Below are positions 18,177 to 26,461 of a stretch of 64,000 bases of DNA, piece by piece. The translations under genes were made by a program, and so were the position numbers. Origin of the DNA: Clostridium sp. UBA4108 (lineage in GTDB: Bacteria > Bacillota > Clostridia > Clostridiales > Clostridiaceae); NCBI GenBank assembly GCA_002381695.1, contig DFXM01000020.1, forward strand, positions 209,883 to 273,882, written 5' to 3'. The notes under the pieces are model-generated. The model was not told the origin of the DNA. It was given only the letters and a program-made list of their open reading frames with translations, and did not search any database. Numbering within the stretch: the first letter of the stretch is position 1; each line of letters begins with the position of its first letter.

Positions 18177-18749
18177 ATGGAAGTTTTAAAAAATAAAATT
18201 AGAAAAGATGGAAAAGTATTAAATGGGAATATTTTGAAGGTGGACAATTTTATTAATCACCAGATGGATGTTAGTTTATTTAATGAAATGGGAAAAGAGT
18301 TTAAGGAAAGATTTAAAAATGAAGAGGTAAATAAAATTCTTACCATAGAGGCTTCAGGAATTGGTATTGCCATAGTAGCAAGTCAATATTTTAATTTCCC
18401 TAAAGTGGTATTTGCAAAAAAAACTATAGGAGGAAACTTTTCTAAGGAGTCTTATGAATCTAAAGTTTATTCTTTTACAAAACAACAAGAATACACAGTA
18501 AAAGTGTGCAAAGACTTCATAAATAAAGGTGATAAAGTTTTAATAATAGATGATTTTTTAGCTAATGGAAATGCTTCCTTAGGCTTAGTTGATATCGCAG
18601 TTCAGGCTGGGGCCGAGGTAGTTGGAGTTGGAATAGCAATTGAGAAAGGTTTCCAAGATGGAAGAACTAAACTTGAAAAGCAAGGGGTAAGAGTGGAATC
18701 TTTAGCTATTGTGGATAAGATGGAAGGCAATAATATTTATTTTAAATAA
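18177..18749 (+). CDS. xpt: Xanthine phosphoribosyltransferase
   Basis: Cytoplasmic purine-salvage enzyme that makes XMP from xanthine and PRPP. The 190-residue length, the start MEVLKNKIRKDGKVLNGNIL, and the PRPP-binding signature VLIIDDFLANG (about 121-131) match Xpt. It is first in an operon with the nucleoside ABC importer and is controlled by the guanine riboswitch upstream. Confidence 0.95.
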   Translation: MEVLKNKIRKDGKVLNGNILKVDNFINHQMDVSLFNEMGKEFKERFKNEEVNKILTIEASGIGIAIVASQYFNFPKVVFAKKTIGGNFSKESYESKVYSFTKQQEYTVKVCKDFINKGDKVLIIDDFLANGNASLGLVDIAVQAGAEVVGVGIAIEKGFQDGRTKLEKQGVRVESLAIVDKMEGNNIYFK

Positions 18750-18779
18750 AATATAGAGATAATATGGAGGGGTAAAAAT

Positions 18780-19892
18780 ATGAATAAATTATTCAAAAGA
18801 ATGGCAGGTATGGTTGTAGCTGGGGCATTGTTACTTACTGGCTGTGGTAGTGCAGCAGGGGACAAACCATCAGGAGAAGGTACAAATGAAAATGAAGAAA
18901 TTAAAGTTGGCTTTATATATGTAGGACCTGTTGGAGATGGTGGCTATACATATTCTCATGATGAAGGAAGACAATATCTTGAGGAAAAATTAGGAGTTAA
19001 AACTATTTTTAAAGAATCTGTTAAGGAAGAAAAATCAGAGGTTGAAAAAACAGCAGAGGCAATGATAGAAGAAGGAGCCAACGTTATTATAGGTACAAGC
19101 TTTGGATTCCAAGAAGGGATGTTAGCTTCAGCTAAAAAGCATCCAGAGGTTAAGTATATACATTGTTCAGGCTTTGAAACAGCAGAAAATATGTCTCAAT
19201 ATTTTGGTAGAATACATGAAATGATGTACTTAAATGGAATGATAGCAGCAATGCAAACAAAAACTAATCAATTAGGATTTGTTGGAGCATTTCCAATTCC
19301 AGAGGTTATAAGAAATATAAATGCATTTACATTAGGTGCTAAAGCTGTTAATCCAAATGTAAATGTTAAAGTTAATTGGACAAACACTTGGTATGATCCA
19401 GCTAAAGAAAAAGAGGCTGCAAAGGCATTATTAGATGGTGGTGCTGATGTGATAGCTCAACATCAAGATACTGCAGGTCCACAACAAGCAGCAGAGGAAA
19501 AAGGCGCATTTGCAATTGGATATAACACAGATATGAGCAAAACAGCTCCAAAGGCGAACTTATCTTCAGCAGTTTGGAACTGGGGTCCATATTATGTAAA
19601 GCAAGTTCAAGCAATTAAAGAGGGTACATGGAAATCAGAAACTTACTGGGGTGGAGTAACTGATGAAATAGTTGATATAACTATGTCAGAGTTAGTACCA
19701 GCAGATGTTAAGACTAAAATTGAAGCAGCTAAAGAAGATATAAAATCAGACAAAAATAAAGTATTCCAAGGACCTATAAAAAATCAAAAGGGTGAAGAAG
19801 TTCTTAAAGCAGGAGAAGTTATGTCAGATGAGGACATTTGGAACATCGATTGGTTTGTAGAGGGTGTAGATGGAGTAATTCCAGCTAACTAG
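18780..19892 (+). CDS. BMP-family nucleoside-binding lipoprotein
   Basis: Substrate-binding lipoprotein of the Med/BMP family (PnrA/BmpA/NupN-like), which captures purine nucleosides for an ABC importer. The signal peptide ends in the lipobox LLTGC with lipidated Cys22; an acidic linker follows, then the binding domain with VGPVGDGGYTYSHDEGRQYL. The ATG follows GGAGGGG. It is the second gene of the xpt operon, upstream of the matching ATPase and two permeases. Confidence 0.93.
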   Translation: MNKLFKRMAGMVVAGALLLTGCGSAAGDKPSGEGTNENEEIKVGFIYVGPVGDGGYTYSHDEGRQYLEEKLGVKTIFKESVKEEKSEVEKTAEAMIEEGANVIIGTSFGFQEGMLASAKKHPEVKYIHCSGFETAENMSQYFGRIHEMMYLNGMIAAMQTKTNQLGFVGAFPIPEVIRNINAFTLGAKAVNPNVNVKVNWTNTWYDPAKEKEAAKALLDGGADVIAQHQDTAGPQQAAEEKGAFAIGYNTDMSKTAPKANLSSAVWNWGPYYVKQVQAIKEGTWKSETYWGGVTDEIVDITMSELVPADVKTKIEAAKEDIKSDKNKVFQGPIKNQKGEEVLKAGEVMSDEDIWNIDWFVEGVDGVIPAN

Positions 19893-19895
19893 AGA

Positions 19896-20050
19896 GGTGT
19901 TCGCAGAGTTCACAGAGAAGTGCTTACCATGTTCGCAGAGAAGTGCTCACGGAGCTCGCAGTGAAGTGGCTTCGCCAGAGAAGTACTCGCTACGTTTGTA
20001 CAGAAGAACAATAAGTTGCAGAGAAGTACTCAATGTGCTGGCAGAATTGA
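19896..20050 (+). repeat. Degenerate tandem repeats between lipoprotein and ATPase genes
   Basis: Seven or so imperfect units of about 18-26 bases share the core CAGAGAAGTGCTC (variants CGCAGTGAAGTGGCTTCG, CCAGAGAAGTACTCGC, CAGAGAAGTACTCAA). This patch is visibly richer in G and C than the genes around it and is not coding. It may be an RNA element or a repeat insertion inside the operon. Confidence 0.7.
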
Positions 20051-20068
20051 AAAGTAGAGAGTGAAAAT

Positions 20069-20096
20069 AGAACTGGAGGAGTTTTCCTTCAGTTCT
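20069..20096 (+). promoter_or_regulatory. Hairpin inside the nucleoside-transport operon
   Basis: A 12-bp stem (AGAACTGGAGGA / TCCTTCAGTTCT, one wobble pair) with a four-base loop and a weak TAATTTTAAATTTT tail, just before the ATPase. It resembles a partial terminator or 3' stabiliser. Such elements often keep binding protein in excess over membrane components. Confidence 0.6.
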
Positions 20097-20121
20097 CTAA
20101 TTTTAAATTTTGGAGGATATT

Positions 20122-21660
20122 ATGAAGGAGAAAGTACCATATATTTCAGTTAGGGATATTAGAAAAGTTTTTGGTAAAGTAGTAGCAAACAATAATATAG
20201 GATTAACAGTAAATGGAGGAGAAATTCATGCATTATTAGGGGAAAATGGAGCTGGTAAAAGTACCTTAATTAATATCTTATCTGGAGTTTATAGACCAGA
20301 TAGGGGTACTATTACCGTTCATAATAAGGAAGTAAAATTCACCTCTCCAAAAGATGCTATAAGTGCAGGGGTCGGTACAGTGTACCAACATTTCAAATTA
20401 GTAGACGCTATGACAGCAAGGGGAAATATTACCCTTGGGTTTTCAGAAGGTATATTTAAAAAGAGAGATTCAGTAGACACAAAAGTAAAAGAGATTTGTG
20501 ATAGATTTGGTTTAGAAGTAGATTTAAATAAGTTTGTAGGAGATATGTCAGTAGGAGAAAAGCAGAACTTAGAGATACTAAAGGTTTTATATAGGGGAGC
20601 AAACATACTGATATTAGATGAGCCTACTGCGGTATTTACACCACAAGAAACAGCTAAGCTTTTTAAAATAATGAATAAGATGAAAGAGCAAGGTTGTGCC
20701 ATAATTTTTATTACACATAAGATGGATGAAGTTATGGAGGTTAGTGATAGAATAACGGTGCTAAGAAAAGGTGAAACTGTAAAAACAGTTATGAAAGAGA
20801 AAACAACGCCAAAAGAACTTACTGACTTAATGGTTGGACATTCTGTGGATTTAGCTATAAAAAAGGTAAATAAAGAGCCGGGGAAGGTTATATTAGAGGC
20901 AAATAATATCACCATATTAAATGATGAGGGCTTAGAGGCTGTTAAAAACATTTCCTTCAATGTAAGAGAAGGAGAAATACTTGGAATAGCAGGTATAGCT
21001 GGATGCGGGCAAAAGGAACTTTGTGAAGCCATTGCAGGCATATACCCAGTGAAAAAGGGCCAAATAATTTTTGAGGGAGAAAACTTAGAGGGAAAAAGTC
21101 CTAAAGAGTTTATTAAAAGAGGAATATCTATGAGCTTTGTACCAGAGGATAGGCTTGGAATGGGGCTAGTAGCATCAATGGATATGGTAGATAATATTTT
21201 ACTTAAATCTTATAACAATAAAAAGGGAGTATTTATAGATAGAAATCCCATTGAGGTCATGTCTAAAGAATTAGTAGAAACTTTAGAAATAAAAACTCCA
21301 GGAATACACTTTCCAATAAAATATCTTTCAGGTGGAAATATACAAAAAATATTATTAGGAAGAGAACTGAGCTCAGCGCCTAGACTTTTGGTTATGGCAT
21401 ATCCGGTTAGAGGACTTGATATCAATACTTGCTATACAATATATGACTTGATAAATAAAGAAAAAGAAAAGGGTACAGCAATAATTTTTGTTGGAGAAGA
21501 TTTGGATGTACTTATGGAGCTTTGCGATAGAATCATGGTAATGTGCGGAGGAGAATCTACAGGAATCATTAAGGGTGAAAAAGCTACTAAGGATAAAATA
21601 GCCATGATGATGGTTGGAGGAAAATGTGAAGATGAGAGTGAGGGGATTATAGTTGGTTAA
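20122..21660 (+). CDS. Nucleoside ABC importer, double ATP-binding subunit
   Basis: A 512-residue ATPase with two ABC domains, as in sugar and nucleoside (CUT2-like) importers. The first has Walker A GENGAGKS (about 40-47), the signature variant MSVGEKQ and Walker B ILILDEPTAVFTP. The second has LSGGNIQK and a degenerate Walker B region LLVMAYPVRGLD. The start is ATG 20122 with GGAGGA upstream; TTG 20110 overlaps that site. It overlaps the next gene by eight bases. Confidence 0.93.
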   Translation: MKEKVPYISVRDIRKVFGKVVANNNIGLTVNGGEIHALLGENGAGKSTLINILSGVYRPDRGTITVHNKEVKFTSPKDAISAGVGTVYQHFKLVDAMTARGNITLGFSEGIFKKRDSVDTKVKEICDRFGLEVDLNKFVGDMSVGEKQNLEILKVLYRGANILILDEPTAVFTPQETAKLFKIMNKMKEQGCAIIFITHKMDEVMEVSDRITVLRKGETVKTVMKEKTTPKELTDLMVGHSVDLAIKKVNKEPGKVILEANNITILNDEGLEAVKNISFNVREGEILGIAGIAGCGQKELCEAIAGIYPVKKGQIIFEGENLEGKSPKEFIKRGISMSFVPEDRLGMGLVASMDMVDNILLKSYNNKKGVFIDRNPIEVMSKELVETLEIKTPGIHFPIKYLSGGNIQKILLGRELSSAPRLLVMAYPVRGLDINTCYTIYDLINKEKEKGTAIIFVGEDLDVLMELCDRIMVMCGGESTGIIKGEKATKDKIAMMMVGGKCEDESEGIIVG

Positions 21661-22735
21661 ATTTATTAAAAGAGGAGAAGTTAGTAGAAAAACTAATTTT
21701 ACTATAAGAATTTCAGCGATTATTCTGGCTCTAATACTTTCAGGAATATTTATAGGAGCATTAGGTCATAACCCTCTTGAAGTTTTTGCTTCAATGATAA
21801 AGGGAGCCTTTGGATCACCCAATAGAATTAAACAAACTATAACCATAGCTATTCCACTTTTAATAACAGCACTAGGAATAGCAGTAGCTTTCAAAATGCA
21901 GTTTTGGAATATTGGAGCGGAAGGACAAATATTTATGGGGGCCTTTGGAGCTGCCTTAGTGGCTCTTAAGTTTCCAGAGATGTCAAAACCCTTGACTTTA
22001 TTATTAATGATTATAGCTGGAATGACCTTCGCAGGGTTATGGGCATTAATATCTGGAATATTAAAGGTGTATTTTAACACCAATGAAACTATAGTAACTT
22101 TAATGCTTAACTACATTGCCTTGAAATTTGTTACATACCTTCAATATGATGTCTGGAAAGATAAAAGAGCCATGGGATTTCCTAAAATCAAAAACTTCCC
22201 AGATGAGGCTATATTTCCATCACTTCTAGGAGTAAATATTGGGTGGATATTTGCAATTGTATTAGTTATAGGATTTTATTTATTTATGAAAAAGAGCAAG
22301 ATGGGATATGAAATTTCTGTTCTTGGAGAGAGTGAGAATACCGCTAAATATGCAGGAATTGACATAAAGAAAACAGTATTAAAAGCTGTGTTTATAAGTG
22401 GAGCTATTTGTGGATTAACTGGAGTAATACAAGCTTCAGCTGTTAGTAATACACTTTCAGTAGAAGTAAGTGGAGGGTATGGATATACAGCAATAATAAT
22501 TGCATGGCTTTCAAATTTAAATTCACCAATTACTCTAATTGTGTCGGTGCTTTTTGCAGGGCTTTTAGAAGGAGGAGCATATATTCAGACTTCCTTTGGA
22601 ATACCTAATGCAGCAGCATCTGTTATACAAGCCTTAATATTATTCTTTGTGTTAGGCAGTGAGTTTTTCGTTAGATTCAAACTTGTAAAGGCAGAAGGCC
22701 TTGATAAACTAGAAAAGAAGCAGGAGGTGAAATAA
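21653..22735 (+). CDS. Nucleoside ABC importer permease 1
   Basis: A 360-residue inner-membrane permease of the branched-chain/nucleoside type (NupP/YufP-like), with about nine hydrophobic segments and the family motifs AVAFKMQFWNIGAEGQIFMG and GESENTAKYAGI. It starts at TTG 21653, overlapping the ATPase stop by eight bases, so translation is coupled. It should pair with the permease that follows. Confidence 0.9.
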   Translation: MVKFIKRGEVSRKTNFTIRISAIILALILSGIFIGALGHNPLEVFASMIKGAFGSPNRIKQTITIAIPLLITALGIAVAFKMQFWNIGAEGQIFMGAFGAALVALKFPEMSKPLTLLLMIIAGMTFAGLWALISGILKVYFNTNETIVTLMLNYIALKFVTYLQYDVWKDKRAMGFPKIKNFPDEAIFPSLLGVNIGWIFAIVLVIGFYLFMKKSKMGYEISVLGESENTAKYAGIDIKKTVLKAVFISGAICGLTGVIQASAVSNTLSVEVSGGYGYTAIIIAWLSNLNSPITLIVSVLFAGLLEGGAYIQTSFGIPNAAASVIQALILFFVLGSEFFVRFKLVKAEGLDKLEKKQEVK

Positions 22736-23661
22736 TGGATTGGATATCTTTTTTTTCAGCAGCGGTAGTAGCAGGAACACCACTATTATTTGCCACATTG
22801 GGTGAAATAGTTATAGAAAAAGCAGGTAATCTAAATTTAGGAGTAGAAGGAATGATGTTATTAGGGGCGGTGGCAGGTTTCATAGCAGGTTTTAGAACTG
22901 AAAACCCTATAGTGGCACTTCTTGCTGCAATGATAGCAGGGGCTTTAGGAGCTCTTATATATACATATTTAACTGTAACCTTAAGAGCCAATCAAGTAGT
23001 TACAGGACTTACTCTTACCATATTTGGAACAGGGGTATCTTCTTTATTAGGTCAAAAAGTAGTAGGAGAAATAGTACCTGAAGCTATAAAGAAATTTTTT
23101 GTACAAACTAAAATTCCTCTGGTTGGAGATATACCAGTAGTAGGAGAGATATTTTTTAATCAGGATATATTTATATATTTTTCATATGTGATAACCATAG
23201 CCCTAGGAATATATTTATTTAAAACTAATAAAGGGAACAACCTCAAAGCTGTAGGAGAAAACCCGGCAGCTGCAGATGCAGCAAGTATAAATGTTACCCT
23301 ATATAAGTATGTACATATATTTCTTGGGGGAGCTCTGTGTGGACTTGGAGGAGCCTATTTGTCCTTAGTGTATGTGCCGGCTTGGCAAGAAAACATCACT
23401 GCAGGAAGAGGATGGATTGCTGTAGCATTGGTTATTTTTGCTTCTTGGAATCCATATAAGGCACTACTGGGAGCCTATCTATTTGGAGGGCTTGATATAT
23501 TAGGCTTTAGAATAACTCAAACACTAATATCACCTTATTTTTTATCAATGCTACCATACCTTGTAACTATAATAGTGCTAGTGATGGTTTCTGTTAAAAA
23601 ATCAAGAAAAAATTCTCCTCCTAAGGGACTATCAGTACCTTATTTTAGAGAAGAGAGGTAA
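22735..23661 (+). CDS. Nucleoside ABC importer permease 2
   Basis: A 308-residue second permease (NupQ/YufQ-like) with about eight to nine membrane segments and the motifs LATLGEIVIEKAGNLNLGVEG and GENPAAADAASI. Its ATG shares the last base of the preceding stop (TAATG). It completes the xpt, binding protein, ATPase, permease, permease operon. Confidence 0.92.
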   Translation: MDWISFFSAAVVAGTPLLFATLGEIVIEKAGNLNLGVEGMMLLGAVAGFIAGFRTENPIVALLAAMIAGALGALIYTYLTVTLRANQVVTGLTLTIFGTGVSSLLGQKVVGEIVPEAIKKFFVQTKIPLVGDIPVVGEIFFNQDIFIYFSYVITIALGIYLFKTNKGNNLKAVGENPAAADAASINVTLYKYVHIFLGGALCGLGGAYLSLVYVPAWQENITAGRGWIAVALVIFASWNPYKALLGAYLFGGLDILGFRITQTLISPYFLSMLPYLVTIIVLVMVSVKKSRKNSPPKGLSVPYFREER

Positions 23662-23705
23662 CAGCCTAGGGTTATTGGGAAAGGTTCGCTTTATTCATAA
23701 ATAAT

Positions 23706-23742
23706 AAAAGCTTAGATGTTTTTAATATCATCTAAGCTTTTT
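23706..23742 (+). terminator. Terminator of the purine-salvage operon
   Basis: A 13-bp perfect stem (AAAAGCTTAGATG / CATCTAAGCTTTT) and a short T tail. Confidence 0.9.
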
Positions 23743-23867
23743 AAGTTACAATAATATTCTTTATGAATATATTAATTGTATAAATAGCATTAGTGTATAA
23801 TTGTAATATTTTGAAACTTTAACTACTAATTAAATAAATAATATAAAATACAAGGATGTGAATATAA

Positions 23868-24671
23868 GTGGATATGACAAACTTGGAAGTAAATGATACT
23901 TTGGAGGTATTAACAGGAACGCCTAATGAAAACAAAAGTATATTAAAGAATAAAATAAAATTAAATAAAAGCCTTAGCCCTTCGGGATGTAGCGTAGGTG
24001 TACTGGCTTATTGTACAGATTTAACAGGTACATTTGGAGCACAAAATACAGTAGACACTCTTTTAGCAGATGGAAGATTTAGTTCAGTTACTCTAGTTGA
24101 TGGGGATGTTGTTATGCCTACAGCAGAGGATTTATTAAATAATTTCAACGTAGTAATTGCTATGACTGATAACCGATGTGGATTCCCGATACCACAAAAT
24201 ATTGCAGATAGTGCAGCAAGTGCACTAGTTGGTTTTGCTAATATGGGAGGAGGTGTCGTACTAGCTACCTTCGGATTTTCAACTACCCTTGGCTTTGGAA
24301 GTGCTCTTTTTGCTCCAGGGTTAAGCCCTTTTCAAAGGGTTCAAGGAGGTAATGGTCCAAGTAATATATTAGTTAATTTAAATACAAGTCAATGTAGCTG
24401 CTTAACAGATGGAGTAACAGAACCATTATCTTCATCCTTTTCAAATGTAGTAACACTATCTTCAGGGGCAATTCCTTGTCTATTTTATGATATTGATTCT
24501 AATCTACCTTTTGCTGCTTTTAATCAAAAGAGAAATATACTTGCTATAAATACTTTTCCAGCTGATGAAAGTGATAATCAGCAAGCTTCTTATAGAAGAC
24601 TTATTGGAAATGCAGTACATTGCTTATGTCAAAAAGCTTCCAGGGGAATAAATTTTTGGAAAATAAAATAG
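23868..24671 (+). CDS. Uncharacterised protein with a GATase/ThuA-like look
   Basis: A 267-residue soluble protein starting at GTG 23868 or ATG 23874, with no signal peptide. The region from about 40 to 160 (VGVLAYCTDLTGTFGAQNTV, then a VVIAMTDNRCG strand and FANMGGGVVLATFG) has the alternating strand-helix pattern of ThuA or class I glutamine-amidotransferase-like folds. I see no classic catalytic Cys-His pair. It is unusually rich in Ser, Ala, Gly and Asn and has several scattered cysteines. It is a single-gene unit; function is unknown. Confidence 0.5.
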   Translation: MDMTNLEVNDTLEVLTGTPNENKSILKNKIKLNKSLSPSGCSVGVLAYCTDLTGTFGAQNTVDTLLADGRFSSVTLVDGDVVMPTAEDLLNNFNVVIAMTDNRCGFPIPQNIADSAASALVGFANMGGGVVLATFGFSTTLGFGSALFAPGLSPFQRVQGGNGPSNILVNLNTSQCSCLTDGVTEPLSSSFSNVVTLSSGAIPCLFYDIDSNLPFAAFNQKRNILAINTFPADESDNQQASYRRLIGNAVHCLCQKASRGINFWKIK

Positions 24672-24719
24672 AATATAAGTTGCAATAACATTTCTACATT
24701 AAATAGATTAACTTGATTA

Positions 24720-24912
24720 GGACTTCAATATTATTACTGCTCCTCCGTTTCGAAACCTTGATTTACTAAGGCTCTATTCAAGAAAAAAACTAAAATACAA
24801 CAACTCACTACATTTCGAACAGGTTGTATTTCTTAACGATTTTTTCTTTCATAGAACCTAAGTAAATCTAAGTTTTCTGTACAGGGCATTCGTAGCAATA
24901 ATAATGAAGTCC
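24720..24912. repeat. 193-bp imperfect inverted-repeat (MITE-like) element
   Basis: The ends are inverted copies of about 21 bases: GGACTTCAATATTATTACTGC on the left, and a right end whose reverse complement is GGACTTCATTATTATTGCTAC. Similarity continues inward through GATTTACTAAGG / CCTAAGTAAATC, and an inner AATACAAC / GTTGTATT stem closes the centre, so nearly the whole unit can fold as one hairpin. A diverged partial copy in inverse orientation lies near 56352-56400. I see no clear target-site duplication. Confidence 0.7.
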
Positions 24913-25028
24913 AATTTCAAGTATTTTTCATGAAATGTATTTTTATTATTGAAACTTATATACATTAGAAATTTAGATTAAAACTCTATATTAAAAGTAT
25001 AAAATTATATATTTTGAAGCTTTATTTG

Positions 25029-26216
25029 TCAATTCCATTTTTTGAAATCAAAGATTTCATCTACTATAGAATCTGTTTCATCCTCATCTAAATTTATATT
25101 TACTGCATTAATTAAGCATTTAAAGGAATCCTTTGGGAGCATATATAATTTAGCTTTAGGTATAGTTATATTTAGGGGGTCAAGTAAGGTTTTATCTTTA
25201 AGGAGAGAGGTCCAATAGTTATTATTAGCAAAACTAAATTTGTCATAGCAATCAAGAAGCATTGAAGGTAAGGGCTCATCACTGGAAAGTTTGGATATAA
25301 TATCTATAGGTTTATTATTAAACTCACTACACCTGTTTAAGTAAATTATTAGTGAAGTAATCTTAGTGTTTATCTTATTTATATAATTTAATGATTCTTC
25401 CTTAGAATGTTTATTTTCATTAGATAGAAGTAAATGAGCAATACTATTACTTAAATTTTTAATGCGTTTTAATTTACCATGATTCACATTTATAGCTATT
25501 AGGTTTTCATTTATTTCATCTATTAATATTTTCAATAGTTCATTAGTATTATTTAAATTATTATGTTCCTCAAGTATTTTTATTATGGTGTTGTAAGGGA
25601 TACCTTGAAGGGGACAAGTGCTTATATAGGTAAGAATATTTCTTACTGTAGGATATGGATTTTTACCCAATTCATATACTAGTTCTAGGTAATTCATGTA
25701 ACACATGTCTAGTACTAGGATATCTATGTTAGTATTAGTATCAGCTTTTACTTTATTTATGACATAACACATTTCCCATACTCCCATGATATAAGGAGCC
25801 TCTTGTGAAAAATCAGGAAGTACACCTACAAAAGAAGATCCATGTCCCGATATTATTAACATATATTTTTGGGCTGGATAATTTTTTATACCCCATGCAA
25901 TAAAATCATATAGGTTATCATGATCTGCCATATTTATTTTGCCTAAATCTTCGATAAGAGTAGAATTATTCCTATTAATATAATACCTTCTAACTCCCAT
26001 CCAAGGACTTGAGAAACTAGAAATATACTGATTAGGTCTCATGATAAATGGTATATCCATACTATCAAGACCGATTTCCATAACAACATTTATATTGGAG
26101 GTTGAACCTACTTTTTCAGCTTTTAATTTTGAGTTATATATTTCAGGAAGCAGTTCATTATTTCCATTAGCATATATAAGAATAGTCCATTCTTTTAAAT
26201 TACTTTTCACTTTCAT
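25029..26216 (-). CDS. Clostripain-family (C11) cysteine peptidase, probably cytoplasmic
   Basis: A 395-residue protein with the C11 catalytic dyad: His125 in IISGHGSSF and Cys172 in LVLDMCYMNYLE, preceded by the family's WTILIYANGNNEL opening. Clostripain-like proteases cut after basic residues. This one lacks the signal peptide and propeptide of secreted clostripain, so it may act inside the cell. GAGGAAG lies very close to ATG 26216; the GTG two codons later (26210) has better spacing and may be the true start. It is a single minus-strand unit. Confidence 0.8.
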   Translation of the reverse strand: MKVKSNLKEWTILIYANGNNELLPEIYNSKLKAEKVGSTSNINVVMEIGLDSMDIPFIMRPNQYISSFSSPWMGVRRYYINRNNSTLIEDLGKINMADHDNLYDFIAWGIKNYPAQKYMLIISGHGSSFVGVLPDFSQEAPYIMGVWEMCYVINKVKADTNTNIDILVLDMCYMNYLELVYELGKNPYPTVRNILTYISTCPLQGIPYNTIIKILEEHNNLNNTNELLKILIDEINENLIAINVNHGKLKRIKNLSNSIAHLLLSNENKHSKEESLNYINKINTKITSLIIYLNRCSEFNNKPIDIISKLSSDEPLPSMLLDCYDKFSFANNNYWTSLLKDKTLLDPLNITIPKAKLYMLPKDSFKCLINAVNINLDEDETDSIVDEIFDFKKWN

Positions 26217-26409
26217 CTTCCTCAGAATTAATAAAATTAAAATAGTTATATATCACAGTCTATTCCAGTTTCAATATAAAGTTGTATATTTTTAACAAAA
26301 GAAAAGATGGGATATATTTATTGAGGATATCATATCCAATAATCTTTGATTTTATATGAATTGCTTTCAGAGAGTGTAATGATAGTATTACGGGGAGGCT
26401 TGGTAATAA

Positions 26410-26445
26410 AAATATTACTGGAAGACAATTTTTCCAGTAATATTT
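26410..26445 (-). terminator. Terminator of the ABC exporter gene
   Basis: A 14-bp stem (AAATATTACTGGAA / TTCCAGTAATATTT). On the minus strand it is followed by TTATTACCA after a run of Ts, and it lies just past the stop at 26462. Confidence 0.85.
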
Positions 26446-26461
26446 AAAATATATTTCTTAA

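Noticed and set aside
20319..21041. Long minus-strand ORF (240 codons) opposite the nucleoside ATPase
   Set aside because: It is a shadow of the plus-strand ABC ATPase, with no ribosome site and atypical composition. The same applies to other antisense ORFs such as 10284-10619, 53931-54437 and 60053-60493.
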